NCBI RefSeq assembly: GCF_030142075.1
Contig: NZ_CP126241.1
Coordinates: forward strand, 2,356,001 to 2,420,000
Direction: 5' to 3'
Source: Arthrobacter sp. zg-Y20
GTDB lineage: Bacteria > Actinomycetota > Actinomycetes > Actinomycetales > Micrococcaceae
Length of the DNA stretch: 64,000 nt
The position numbers were made by a program, and so were the translations under genes. Positions 1-7,931 of this stretch are shown in pieces. Under the pieces are notes generated by a model, which was given only the letters and a program-made list of their open reading frames with translations, was not told the origin of the DNA and searched no databases. The stretch's first letter is position 1; every line of letters begins with the position of its first letter.

Positions 1-21
1 GAAAACCGAGTCCACGAGTTT

Positions 22-1725
22 TCAGCCGCAGTAAGCGCCGGTGGAGGCGGAGTTCACCAGCTTGGTGTACTTGCCCAGCACACCGGTGGTGAACTTCCCC
101 GGCAGCGGCTGCCAACCGGCCTTCCGGGCTTCCAGCTCTTCCGGGTCCACCAGCAGGTCGAAGCTGCGAGCGGCAATGTCCACGCGGATCCGGTCCCCGT
201 CCCGCACGAAGGCGATGGGGCCGCCGTCGACGGCTTCGGGTGCCACATGGCCGATACACAGGCCGGTGGTGCCCCCGGAGAACCGGCCGTCGGTGAGCAG
301 CAGGACGTCCTTGCCCAGGCCTGCTCCCTTGATGGCGCCGGTGATGGCCAGCATTTCGCGCATGCCCGGGCCACCCTTGGGACCTTCGTAGCGGATCACG
401 ACGACGTCGCCGGCGTGGATCTGCCCGGCATCGAGGGCATCCAGGGCACCCTGTTCGCGTTCGAAGACACGTGCGGTGCCCTCGAACACGTCGGCGTCGA
501 ACCCGGCACTTTTGACCACTGCGCCTTCGGGGGCCATGGAGCCCTTCAGGATGGTGATGCCGCCGGTCTTGTGGATGGGGTTGTCGATGGCGCGCAGCAC
601 CTTGCCGTCCGGGTCCGGCGGATTGATGGCGGCCAGGTTCTCCGCGACCGTCTTGCCTGTGACGGTGAGGCAGTCGCCGTGGATCAGGCCGGCGTCGAGC
701 AGTGCCTTCATGATCACCGGGACGCCGCCGATCTTGTCGACGTCGAACATTACGTACCGGCCGAAGGGCTTCAGGTCGCCCAGGTGCGGGATGGTGTCGC
801 CGATGCGGTTGAAGTCCTCCAGTGTGAGGTCCACTTCGGCTTCGCGGGCGATGGCGAGCAGATGCAGCACGGCGTTGGTGGAGCCGCCGAAGGCCATGGT
901 GACGGCGATGGCGTTTTCGAAGGCCTTCTTGGTCATGATGTCGCGGGCGGTGATGCCCTTGCGCAGCAGGTTGACCACGGCTTCGCCGGATTTGCGGGCA
1001 AATTCGTCGCGGCGGCGGTCGGCCGAGGGCGGCGCCGCCGAGCCGGGCAGGGACATTCCCAGGGCCTCGCCGATGCAGGCCATGGTGTTGGCGGTGTACA
1101 TGCCGCCGCAGGCGCCTTCGCCGGGACAGATGGCCCGCTCGATGGAGTCCAGGTCCTTCAGGCTCATCTTGCCGGCGGCGCAGGCGCCCACGGCTTCGAA
1201 GGCGTCGATAAGGGTCACTTCCCGCTCGCTGCCGTCCTCCATCTTCGCGAAGCCGGGCATGATGGAGCCGGCGTAGAGGAAGACGCTGGAGAGGTCCAGG
1301 CGCGCGGCGGCCATCAGCATGCCCGGCAGGGACTTGTCGCAGCCGGCCAGGAGGACGGAGCCGTCCAGGCGTTCAGCCATCATGACGGTCTCCACCGAGT
1401 CGGCAATGACTTCGCGGGACACCAGGGAGAAGTGCATGCCCTCGTGGCCCATGGAGATCCCGTCGGAGACGGAAATGGTGCCGAACTGCATGGGGAAGCC
1501 GCCGCCGGCGTGGATGCCTTCCTTGGCACCCTGGGCCAGGCGGTTCAGGGAAAGGTTGCAGGGGGTGATCTCGTTCCACGAACTCGCGACGCCGATCTGC
1601 GGCTTGGCGAAATCGTCGTCACCCATTCCCACGGCGCGGAACATGCCGCGGGCGGGCGCTGCGTGGATGCCGTCCGTGACCACTCGGCTGCGGGGCTTGA
1701 TATCGGGTGTGTTTTCTCCGCTCAT
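22..1725 (-). CDS. ilvD: Dihydroxy-acid dehydratase
   Basis: This enzyme removes water from 2,3-dihydroxy-isovalerate and 2,3-dihydroxy-3-methylvalerate, the penultimate step of valine and isoleucine synthesis in the cytoplasm. The 567 residues match the family in length. The three iron-sulfur ligands are visible as Cys56 (ITPCN), Cys129 (AGCDKSLPG) and Cys206 (GEGACGGMY), together with the IlvD/Edd hallmark [16 protein letters not shown]. No other ilv gene is adjacent. A TAGGAT box at 1732-1737 on the minus strand ends six bases before the ATG, which suggests a leaderless transcript, although AGGA in the same place could also act as a weak ribosome site. Identification is certain. Confidence 0.97.
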   Translation of the reverse strand: MSGENTPDIKPRSRVVTDGIHAAPARGMFRAVGMGDDDFAKPQIGVASSWNEITPCNLSLNRLAQGAKEGIHAGGGFPMQFGTISVSDGISMGHEGMHFSLVSREVIADSVETVMMAERLDGSVLLAGCDKSLPGMLMAAARLDLSSVFLYAGSIMPGFAKMEDGSEREVTLIDAFEAVGACAAGKMSLKDLDSIERAICPGEGACGGMYTANTMACIGEALGMSLPGSAAPPSADRRRDEFARKSGEAVVNLLRKGITARDIMTKKAFENAIAVTMAFGGSTNAVLHLLAIAREAEVDLTLEDFNRIGDTIPHLGDLKPFGRYVMFDVDKIGGVPVIMKALLDAGLIHGDCLTVTGKTVAENLAAINPPDPDGKVLRAIDNPIHKTGGITILKGSMAPEGAVVKSAGFDADVFEGTARVFEREQGALDALDAGQIHAGDVVVIRYEGPKGGPGMREMLAITGAIKGAGLGKDVLLLTDGRFSGGTTGLCIGHVAPEAVDGGPIAFVRDGDRIRVDIAARSFDLLVDPEELEARKAGWQPLPGKFTTGVLGKYTKLVNSASTGAYCG

Positions 1726-1874
1726 GGCTAAATCCTAGGACTTAAGCCTGCGCGTTCCGCCCATGTGACGGACACCGGCTTCCGTTGTTACGGCCCGTGA
1801 ACACCAGATGAAGATCTATGGCGCGGACGGGCCGTGCTTCCCGGATGGGGGGACCCTGTTCATAGACTGGGGGT

Positions 1875-2360
1875 ATGACATCGGACAGAGGCTCCCCCGA
1901 CACGAACCCAGACTTAAACCCAGGCTTAGACCCATATAAAGAGTCAAGCACGGCAACGGACAGCGACGAGATGAAGCTGGTGCTGCGCCGCGTCTTCGAA
2001 TCCCAGATCCCGAACTACGGGGACTACAACCTGGTGTGTGCCACTCCCGCCGGGGACGAGGAGCCGGGTTTCTACGTCCTGGGCTACCGCTGGCGTCCAG
2101 CCGAACTGGTCTTCGCCCCGTTCGACGTCGATTCCCTGGCCGGCCTCGAGGCCCCCACCGCGGTGAACACCACCAACCTCAGCCACACTGACGAACTGGC
2201 TGCGGACGCGTATGAGGTGGGTACCAACACCGGACGCATCTTCCGGTTCAGCGTGGAGCCGCAGGCAGCACTGCCCGGGGCCGGGACGCGGATGCTGGAG
2301 CAGGCCGCGGACTGGGAGGACTTCCGTTCCTTCGTGGACTCCTACCTGGAGCTGGCCTAG
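1875..2360 (+). CDS. Conserved hypothetical protein, 161 aa
   Basis: I do not recognise a named domain. The 161-residue acidic soluble protein has a low-complexity N-terminus (about residues 1-32, rich in Asp, Pro, Ser and Thr), followed by a compact region beginning at MKLVLRRVFESQ. There is no signal peptide or membrane segment. It is divergent from ilvD across a 149-base spacer. TAGACT at 1863-1868 ends six bases before the ATG and there is no clear ribosome site, so the mRNA is probably leaderless. Its stop overlaps the stop of the convergent dehydrogenase by four bases within a CTAG palindrome. Function unknown. Confidence 0.75.
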   Translation: MTSDRGSPDTNPDLNPGLDPYKESSTATDSDEMKLVLRRVFESQIPNYGDYNLVCATPAGDEEPGFYVLGYRWRPAELVFAPFDVDSLAGLEAPTAVNTTNLSHTDELAADAYEVGTNTGRIFRFSVEPQAALPGAGTRMLEQAADWEDFRSFVDSYLELA

Positions 2361-3334
2361 CTTTCACCGGACCTGCCGGCCCACGGGCCCGGCCGGACCA
2401 TATTCAACGGTTCCTCACCCCGGGCCAGCCGGCGGACCTGGCGGCGCAGGAACTCCCGGATCCGAGGTTCGAAGGCGTCGGTATTCCCGCCCCAGTGCGG
2501 GGTGATGATGGCACCGGGCGCCTGCCGCAGGGGGTGGTCTTCCGGTATGGGTTCGGGATCGAAAACATCTACGGCGGCGCGCAGCCGCCCTGACACCACC
2601 TCTTTGGTGAGCGCCTCGCTGTCCACGACGGCGCCGCGGGCCACGTTGACCACCAACCCGCCGTCGGGTAGGGCCGACAGGATCCGCGCGTCGATCAAGT
2701 GCCGGGTCTGCTCATTCAGGGGCGTGATCACCACCAGGATTTCTGCTGCCGCCGCGAGTTCCGCAAGTTCCCCGCTTCCGTGCACGGCGCCGTCGTCGTC
2801 CGTCCTGGCCGTGCTGCCCACGCGGGTGAGTTCGACGTCGAACGGACGCAGCCGTGCGGCAATCTCCCGGCCGATTCCTCCCACCCCCACCAGGAGCACG
2901 CGGCGGTCGGCCAGTCCGGGGCAGCGGACCTGCTCCCATGTGCCCTCATGCTGCCCGCGGAGCGCGGAGTCGATCCCCCGCTGCGCGGCCAGGATCAGGG
3001 TCAGTGCCATTTCCGCTGTTGCCGCCGCATGCACGCCGGCGGCGCTGGCAATGGCCGTGCCCGGTCCAACGAGTTCGGGCAGGCCGTCATAGCCGGTGGA
3101 CTGGGCCTGCAGCAGGGCCAGCTGCGGGACCCGCTCCAGCGCGGAGCGGTACGCGGTGCCGGATGCGTAGGGCAGGACCACGGCATCTATGTCCGCGTAG
3201 TCAACGCCGTCGGGCTCCCCCTCGAGATCCCATACCGCGGCCCGCATTCCCTCGGGAAGCGGTTGCAGCGCGTCCAGGAGTGCGGCGGTCGGAACGGTGA
3301 CGGTGCGGACAGGGCGGGCTTCGGAACGGTCCAT
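2357..3334 (-). CDS. D-isomer-specific 2-hydroxyacid dehydrogenase
   Basis: This is an NAD(P)-dependent oxidoreductase of the D-2-hydroxyacid dehydrogenase family, interconverting 2-oxo and D-2-hydroxy acids. The 325-residue protein has a Rossmann GVGGIG at 150-155, the substrate-binding Arg at 233 (NVARGA), the catalytic Glu at 261 (DPEPIP) and His at 280 (TPHWGG). These are the standard Arg/Glu/His set, so the protein should be active. The exact substrate (glyoxylate, hydroxypyruvate, phosphoglycerate) cannot be read from the sequence. I start it at the ATG at 3334 rather than an in-frame start 12 codons upstream, because TACGCT at 3342-3347 lies seven bases before this ATG, the local leaderless pattern. 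Confidence 0.9.
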   Translation of the reverse strand: MDRSEARPVRTVTVPTAALLDALQPLPEGMRAAVWDLEGEPDGVDYADIDAVVLPYASGTAYRSALERVPQLALLQAQSTGYDGLPELVGPGTAIASAAGVHAAATAEMALTLILAAQRGIDSALRGQHEGTWEQVRCPGLADRRVLLVGVGGIGREIAARLRPFDVELTRVGSTARTDDDGAVHGSGELAELAAAAEILVVITPLNEQTRHLIDARILSALPDGGLVVNVARGAVVDSEALTKEVVSGRLRAAVDVFDPEPIPEDHPLRQAPGAIITPHWGGNTDAFEPRIREFLRRQVRRLARGEEPLNMVRPGPWAGRSGES

Positions 3335-3440
3335 GCCAGCCAGCGTAGCGGCGGACGCCCGGCAGTGCACCGGCTATGGACAGGGGAAAGCGGCGGCCGT
3401 ACCGTCGAATTGTGCCTTCCGCCGACCGAAGGATCCCCTT

Positions 3441-3761
3441 GTGGCTCGAACATCGGTTTACCTCACCGCCCTTGGCATCGGTTCCGCTGCAGCAGTGTGG
3501 GCGGCCCGGAAACTGCACCGGCTGGCGGATAACGACGCCGTCCGGCTGGCGTCCGGCGGCGCCGCAGCGGGAACTCGCGTACCGCGGACCGTTTCGGCGG
3601 CGGGCCCGGCTACGCCCACGACGGTGACCACTGCCGACCCGGCCGCCAACCTTCCAGCGCGCACCTGGGTAGTGGACAACAGCGCGGATTGGGACGGAAA
3701 TCCGGGGGAACTGGTGGTCCTCCCCCGGTCCCGGTCCCCCAAGGACGGCGGCACAAAGTGA
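3441..3761 (+). CDS. Small membrane-anchored hypothetical protein
   Basis: A 106-residue protein starting at GTG 3441, which has AAGGA about seven bases upstream. An N-terminal hydrophobic stretch (about residues 5-20, SVYLTALGIGSAAAVW) looks like an uncleaved signal anchor and is followed by Ala/Thr/Pro-rich low-complexity sequence and a basic tail ending SRSPKDGGTK. The same frame is open further upstream, but that part overlaps the divergent dehydrogenase and has no start signal. No domain is recognised. Coding status rests on the ribosome site and the membrane segment, so it is moderately sure. Confidence 0.5.
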   Translation: MARTSVYLTALGIGSAAAVWAARKLHRLADNDAVRLASGGAAAGTRVPRTVSAAGPATPTTVTTADPAANLPARTWVVDNSADWDGNPGELVVLPRSRSPKDGGTK

Positions 3762-3810
3762 AACGCACCACAAAACCGGCCCGGATTTCATTCCGCGGCA
3801 AAAGTGCTGG

Positions 3811-3828
3811 TAGTGTTTCATGTCGTTG
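3811..3828 (+). promoter_or_regulatory. Promoter -10 and start region of first tRNA-Lys
   Basis: TAGTGT at 3811-3816 is a plausible -10, followed by TTCATGTCGTTG. The same 18 bases recur at 4057-4074 before the second tRNA-Lys, 65 and 68 bases upstream of the respective mature 5' ends. Conservation of this block but not of its flanks suggests that it holds the core promoter and first transcribed bases. Confidence 0.5.
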
Positions 3829-3875
3829 CTGATGCCAACGGCGGAGAAAATTCGCCTGAAAACAGCAGTGAATAC

Positions 3876-3951
3876 GCACCTCTAGCTCAATTGGCAGAGC
3901 AATTGACTCTTAATCAATGGGTTCCGGGTTCAAGTCCCGGGGGGTGCACCA
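3876..3951 (+). tRNA. tRNA-Lys(CUU), copy 1
   Basis: A 76-base tRNA with encoded CCA. The acceptor stem pairs GCACCTC with GGGGTGC (one T-G pair), the D stem is GCTC/GAGC, the anticodon stem ATTGA/TCAAT encloses loop CTCTTAA with anticodon CTT, and the T arm is CCGGG-TTCAAGT-CCCGG. It reads AAG lysine codons. It is identical over its full length to the copy at 4125-4200. Confidence 0.97.
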
Positions 3952-3953
3952 AC

Positions 3954-3996
3954 AAAACCGTCCGGTCAGGCGCTTCGCCTGGCCGGACGGTTTTTT
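3954..3996 (+). terminator. Rho-independent terminator after tRNA-Lys copy 1
   Basis: The arms AAAACCGTCCGG and CCGGACGGTTTT with an inner CAGGCG/CGCCTG pair form a long GC stem around a TT-containing loop, ending in a run of six T. It begins three bases after the encoded CCA. Confidence 0.9.
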
Positions 3997-4056
3997 GTTG
4001 TGCCGGGGGGACGCAGCCGCACGGGGCACCGTTTCGCGCAGCGGCCGCAGACGTGG

Positions 4057-4074
4057 TAGTGTTTCATGTCGTTG
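4057..4074 (+). promoter_or_regulatory. Promoter -10 and start region of second tRNA-Lys
   Basis: Identical to 3811-3828: TAGTGT followed by TTCATGTCGTTG. It lies downstream of the first tRNA terminator, so the second tRNA gene is an independent transcription unit. Confidence 0.5.
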
Positions 4075-4124
4075 CGGAGAACAAACCGCGCCCCACGGCG
4101 CCGGATGCCAGACCGCATCAGCAC

Positions 4125-4200
4125 GCACCTCTAGCTCAATTGGCAGAGCAATTGACTCTTAATCAATGGGTTCCGGGTTCAAGTCCCGGGGGGTGCACCA
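4125..4200 (+). tRNA. tRNA-Lys(CUU), copy 2
   Basis: Second copy, identical to 3876-3951 over all 76 bases including the encoded CCA. The anticodon is CTT in loop CTCTTAA. It has its own promoter-like block and its own terminator, which differ in sequence from those of copy 1 apart from the 18-base start region. Confidence 0.97.
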
Positions 4201-4205
4201 ACCGG

Positions 4206-4245
4206 AAACCGCCCGGCAGGAGATTCTCCTGCCGGGCGGTTTTTT
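4206..4245 (+). terminator. Rho-independent terminator after tRNA-Lys copy 2
   Basis: AAACCGCCCGGCAGGAG pairs with CTCCTGCCGGGCGGTTT around the loop ATT, and the stem runs into six T. It lies six bases past the tRNA 3' end. Confidence 0.92.
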
Positions 4246-4249
4246 GTGT

Positions 4250-5044
4250 CTAGGCCGGGGCACGCCAAATATATGGCGTGGTGGTGGAGACCTTCACGAA
4301 ACCGGAGCGCTCAAGGATGGGCCGGGAGTACGGTGTCGAGTCGCTGTGGATCAGTGTCTTACCCATTGCCAGGGCGGACCGCGCGCGGGCTGCGGTGAGG
4401 GCACGGTAGATACCCCGGCCCCGCCACGCCGGCAGGGTGGCGCCACCCCAGATGCCGGCAAAGTCCGTGCCGGGAACAGGTTCAAGGCGTCCGGCGCTGA
4501 CAATCTCTGCCCCGCATTCGGCCACCCAGAGTTCCATTCCGTCGGCATGGGACAGCCGGCGCAGGAGGGAGTCCGCAGTTGCGGTGGAAACCGGATCCCC
4601 GAAGACCCCGTCCGCCATTGCACTCATGGCACGGACATCTTCCTCTTCGGTGACCTGCCGGAGGGCAACGCCAACAGGCAGCGGGACGTCAACGGCGAGG
4701 TCCGCTGCGCGGCCGATCATGATGGACTCGGATTCCTCCGGCTCAAACCCGTTACCAACCAGTGCAACATGCAGTCCGGGAGCCCAGTCATGCCCGCGGG
4801 ACTTCCACTCGATGTGCCGGATCGCCGGATTGTTCCGGTAATACTCGAGGGCGCCGGCCACCCAGCCGGCTATGGTGCCGGCGTCGGCGCCGTCCAGGCC
4901 GGCATAGGTGATGAATCCCCGTCCGCCGTCGAACGTCACCAGGCGCAGCGGTCCAAGCTGTTCGACGTCGAGGGCGGACGGAGTCTCCGCGTCCGTGCGC
5001 AGCTGCCGGTCATAGGCGGCAAGAAGCTCTGCTGAAGTGGTCAT
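4250..5044 (-). CDS. GNAT family N-acetyltransferase
   Basis: A 264-residue putative acyl-CoA-dependent N-acetyltransferase. The C-terminal half (about 125-262) carries the GNAT core, with the pyrophosphate-binding motif A at 203-213 (LPAWRGRGIYR) followed by a helix (ALTAARARSA) and the typical ending SRPILERSGFVKV. The N-terminal 120 residues are less conserved and may be a degenerate second GNAT fold. The substrate is unknown. TAGGGT lies eight bases before the ATG, again with no clear ribosome site. It sits tail-to-tail with the second tRNA-Lys unit and 32 bases downstream of rtcB. Confidence 0.85.
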   Translation of the reverse strand: MTTSAELLAAYDRQLRTDAETPSALDVEQLGPLRLVTFDGGRGFITYAGLDGADAGTIAGWVAGALEYYRNNPAIRHIEWKSRGHDWAPGLHVALVGNGFEPEESESIMIGRAADLAVDVPLPVGVALRQVTEEEDVRAMSAMADGVFGDPVSTATADSLLRRLSHADGMELWVAECGAEIVSAGRLEPVPGTDFAGIWGGATLPAWRGRGIYRALTAARARSALAMGKTLIHSDSTPYSRPILERSGFVKVSTTTPYIWRAPA

Positions 5045-5076
5045 GACTGGCCACCCTACCGTGGTCCGCCCCAGAC

Positions 5077-6249
5077 TCAGTTTCCCTTGACGTTCACAAT
5101 CTGGTGCAGCACGTGCCGCACCGAAACCAGGTCCCCGGCATCCTCCATCACTGCGTCTATGTCCTTATAAGCCGCCGGGATTTCATCGATGAACGCGGGA
5201 GTGTCCCGGTACTCGATTCCCCGCATTGCCTTCCGCAGCTGTTCCTGGCTGAAGGTTTTGCGTGCCCGGGTGCGGGAGTACTGCCGGCCTGCCCCGTGCG
5301 GCGCGGAGTTCAGGGACGGAGGGTAGCCCTTGCCCTCCACCACGTAGGACGCGGTACCCATGGATCCGGGAATGAGTCCAGGGCGGCCGGGGGAAGCATC
5401 AATGGCTCCCTTGCGGGACAGCCAGACCCTTTTTCCGTAGTGCTCTTCCACCTCGGTGTAGTTGTGGTGGCAGTTGATCCGCTCTGCTTCCTGCACCGGT
5501 CCGCCGGTCCACTCCCGGAAGCAGGCCATCACCCTGTCCATCATTTCCTCCCGGTTCAGCAGGGCGAATTTCTGCGCCCACATCAGCTCCGCAATGTAAC
5601 GGTCAAACTCCTCAGTGCCTTCCTCCAGGTAGGCCAGGTCCCGGTCCGGCAGCTCGATGGCGCGTTTGCCGCAGTAATTCTGCGCAGCCCAGATGTGCTG
5701 CTGGGCGATCTTGTTCCCCACTCCCCTCGATCCGGAGTGCAGGAACAGCCAGACCGTATCCTCTTCATCGAGGGAAACCTCAATGAAGTGGTTGCCTGAA
5801 CCCAGTGTGCCCAGCTGCAGCTGCCAGCCTTTGAGGTAGGCGCCAGGATCAAAGCCGGCGGCAGCGGCGTCGTCGGACAGGACCTGGACGCGGCGGCGTG
5901 CAGTGTCCGTCAGGGACTTGTTGCTGTGCCCGGCGGAGAGGGGAACCGCGCCCTCGATCGATGTCCGCAGCTTCCGCCGGTCCAGTCCGGCTAAGTCCGC
6001 GGCCCGGTGCCCGGTGCGCACCGCGATCATCCCGCAGCCGATATCGACGCCGACGGCGGCCGGGATCACCGCGCCAAGGGTCGGGATCACCGAGCCCACG
6101 GCGGCACCCTTGCCCAGATGGGCATCCGGCATGGAAGCCAGGTGCGGGTAGATGAACGGCATCTGCGCCGTGCGCCTGTTCTGCTCCAATGTGGCGTCAT
6201 CAATGACGCCCGCAAAGTTAAGGTACTTTTCGCTCACTCTTTGTTCCAT
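5077..6249 (-). CDS. rtcB: RtcB-type RNA ligase
   Basis: RtcB joins RNA 2',3'-cyclic phosphate (or 3'-phosphate) and 5'-OH ends in a GTP- and Mn-dependent reaction, acting in RNA repair. From the ATG at 6249 the protein has 390 residues. Metal and guanylylation ligands are visible: Cys72 (DIGCG), His154 (GSGNHF), His171 (LHSGSRG), His261/262 (NCHHNY) and the nucleotidyl-accepting His318 (PHGAGR). I chose MEQRVSEKYL as the start because GGGCAGG precedes it. The frame is open about 72 codons further upstream, but that stretch crosses the terminator at 6298-6334. No rtcA or archease gene is adjacent. Confidence 0.92.
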   Translation of the reverse strand: MEQRVSEKYLNFAGVIDDATLEQNRRTAQMPFIYPHLASMPDAHLGKGAAVGSVIPTLGAVIPAAVGVDIGCGMIAVRTGHRAADLAGLDRRKLRTSIEGAVPLSAGHSNKSLTDTARRRVQVLSDDAAAAGFDPGAYLKGWQLQLGTLGSGNHFIEVSLDEEDTVWLFLHSGSRGVGNKIAQQHIWAAQNYCGKRAIELPDRDLAYLEEGTEEFDRYIAELMWAQKFALLNREEMMDRVMACFREWTGGPVQEAERINCHHNYTEVEEHYGKRVWLSRKGAIDASPGRPGLIPGSMGTASYVVEGKGYPPSLNSAPHGAGRQYSRTRARKTFSQEQLRKAMRGIEYRDTPAFIDEIPAAYKDIDAVMEDAGDLVSVRHVLHQIVNVKGN

Positions 6250-6297
6250 GTGCCTGCCCTTGCCCATGTGGCCGGCGGACCTGCCGCCGGCGGAGTT

Positions 6298-6334
6298 AAA
6301 AACAAGAGGCACATCCGGTGGATGTGCCTCTTGT
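6298..6334 (-). terminator. Rho-independent terminator of the marR gene
   Basis: On the minus strand a perfect 15-base stem, ACAAGAGGCACATCC with its complement around a 3-base loop, runs into TTTTT. It lies 41 bases after the marR stop and about 49 bases before the rtcB start, so it separates the two genes. Confidence 0.88.
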
Positions 6335-6374
6335 CGGTGGATGTGACGCTTTGTCGATGTGTGTGACGCTGCTG

Positions 6375-6881
6375 TCAGCGGCCGTCTGCCGCGGGCTCCG
6401 GCAGGATTTCCAGCCCGGCTTCGGGCGGGATGGGCAGTCCGGGAACGTCCACGGCAGTCTGCCACCGGGGGCTGCCCAGTTCGGTGATGACCTTGCGCAG
6501 CTGGCTGCGCAGCGCTTCGGACATCAGCTCGCCGCCGTCAAGCAGGGTGCGCTCAATGTTCTGCGCCTCGTGCAGGGCTTCAGCGCCGCGCTCGGTAATG
6601 GTGACCATGTGGCTGCGCTTATCCAGATCATTACGGACCCGCGTGACATGGCCGTGGGTCTCCAGGCGGGCCAGGGTCTTGCCCATAGTCTGTGCCTGGA
6701 CGCGCACCAACTGCGCCAGGCGGGCCTGTGTCATGGGTCCCTGCGAATCAAGGACACCCAGTGCGATCACGCCTGCATGCGTCAGGCCGATGCTGACCAG
6801 GCGTTCGTTCCAGGCGTGTTCCACCAGGCGCGCAGCGGTTGACAGCAGACGACCGGTGGGCCAGCGCTCCATATCCGGCAT
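6375..6881 (-). CDS. MarR family transcriptional regulator
   Basis: A 168-residue winged-helix repressor-type protein. The DNA-binding region spans about residues 30-105, including MTQARLAQLVRVQAQTMGKT as helix-turn-helix and RVRNDLDKRSHMVTITERG as the wing, which is the MarR signature. The start at 6881 (MPDMERW) follows GAGGAAG; an in-frame ATG 24 codons upstream has no such site and would run into the divergent promoter region. An inverted repeat at 6917-6935 is a candidate operator for autoregulation and for control of the divergent bcp gene. The ligand is unknown. Confidence 0.88.
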   Translation of the reverse strand: MPDMERWPTGRLLSTAARLVEHAWNERLVSIGLTHAGVIALGVLDSQGPMTQARLAQLVRVQAQTMGKTLARLETHGHVTRVRNDLDKRSHMVTITERGAEALHEAQNIERTLLDGGELMSEALRSQLRKVITELGSPRWQTAVDVPGLPIPPEAGLEILPEPAADGR

Positions 6882-6916
6882 AAAATAAGACTCTTCCTCT
6901 AGGCTCTGGACGGCTA

Positions 6917-6935
6917 AGCAAACAGTCAGTTGGCT
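6917..6935. promoter_or_regulatory. Putative MarR operator
   Basis: AGCAAAC-AGTCA-GTTGGCT is a 19-base inverted repeat with six of seven arm positions paired. It lies 36 bases before the marR start and about 100 bases before bcp, between the divergent genes. Assignment to this regulator is inference. Confidence 0.35.
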
Positions 6936-7034
6936 GATGATGCATCTGTCCACAGACTAGGATAGCCATCCCGCGCGGGAATGTCGCGTTTGAGTCGTAC
7001 CGCGTGCCAGAACCCATTTCCAGGAGAGATTCCC

Positions 7035-7502
7035 ATGCCACGCCTCAGCCCGGCCGAAACCGCCCCGGACTTCACCCTGCCCGCCGCCGACGGGAGCAGT
7101 GTTTCCCTGGCCGACGCGCGCGGCAGCAACACCATTGTGTACTTCTACCCCGCGGCAGCCACGCCCGGCTGCACCAAGGAAGCCTGCGACTTCCGCGACA
7201 ACCTGAACAGCCTCAAGAGCGCCGGCTACACGGTCCTGGGCATCTCCCCCGACCCGGTTACGAAGCTGGAAAAGTTCGCCGCAGCGGAGAACCTCAACTT
7301 CCCGCTGCTCTCCGATCCAGACCACGCGGTGGCCGAAGCCTACGGCGCATGGGGCGAGAAAAAGAACTACGGCCGCACCTACGAAGGGCTGATCAGGTCC
7401 ACTGTGGTGGTTGACCCCGAGGGCACGGTTGCCCTCGCCCAGTACAACGTCAAGGCCACCGGCCATGTTGCCAAGCTCCGGCGTGATCTGGGGCTCGACT
7501 GA
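7035..7502 (+). CDS. bcp: Thioredoxin-dependent peroxiredoxin, Bcp/PrxQ type
   Basis: Reduces hydrogen peroxide and organic hydroperoxides with electrons from thioredoxin in the cytoplasm. The 155-residue protein has the PrxQ signature FYPAAATPGCTKEACDFRD with peroxidatic Cys46 and the second Cys51 five residues later, the spacing seen in the atypical two-Cys group. The start at ATG 7035 is fixed by CAGGAGAG eight bases upstream. It is divergent from a MarR regulator, an arrangement common for redox-responsive regulators, so induction by oxidants is plausible but not shown. The stop is 58 bases before a tRNA-Leu gene. Confidence 0.94.
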   Translation: MPRLSPAETAPDFTLPAADGSSVSLADARGSNTIVYFYPAAATPGCTKEACDFRDNLNSLKSAGYTVLGISPDPVTKLEKFAAAENLNFPLLSDPDHAVAEAYGAWGEKKNYGRTYEGLIRSTVVVDPEGTVALAQYNVKATGHVAKLRRDLGLD

Positions 7503-7560
7503 CCTCGGGTACACTGGAGGCTGGTTTCCCCGCTGGCCCCCGGCCGGCGGCAGAAACCAC

Positions 7561-7642
<82 letters not shown>

Positions 7643-7671
7643 CAAACGGCCCCGCTTAGGGCGTCCACGGC

Positions 7672-7703
7672 AAAAAGCCCCGGTCTTCGGACCGGGGCTT
7701 TTT
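7672..7703 (+). terminator. Rho-independent terminator after tRNA-Leu
   Basis: AAAAAGCCCCGGTC pairs with GACCGGGGCTTTTT around a short loop with flanking A and T runs, so it can work in both directions. It lies 29 bases after the tRNA. Confidence 0.9.
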
Positions 7704-7710
7704 GTGTTCC

Positions 7711-7740
7711 CCGGGCATCCCCGGGCATCCCCGGGCATCC
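7711..7740. repeat. Three tandem copies of a 10-base unit
   Basis: CCGGGCATCC is present three times without interruption just after the tRNA-Leu terminator. No function is evident; it may be a slippage product. Confidence 0.8.
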
Positions 7741-7931
7741 CTTGCCGGCCCAAGGCCCGCTCCGGCGTGACCAAATCGTGACCGCGCCGGGGGTGTCCAA
7801 TTTCACGTAACAGAAACACTTCGCCATTAGGCTCTGTCCATACGTTTGTGTTCCAGGACACATTCACGCCGGTTAGCCGGCAGCAGGCAACACTCGCTTA
7901 GCGTTCATCCGCCCCAGAGGAGTACCGAAAC

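Noticed and set aside
247-1731. Long plus-strand open frames opposite ilvD
   Set aside because: They are antisense shadows of a certain ilvD gene caused by high GC at the third codon position; the translations are low-complexity and match nothing.
6250-6465. N-terminal extension of RtcB up to 6465
   Set aside because: It would be translated through the marR terminator hairpin and into the end of marR; the conserved family start is near MEQRVSEKYL.
7711-7740. Tandem 10-base repeats as a CRISPR or attachment site next to a tRNA
   Set aside because: Units are contiguous with no spacers, no cas gene or integrase is present, and no copy of the tRNA-Leu 3' end occurs elsewhere in the window.
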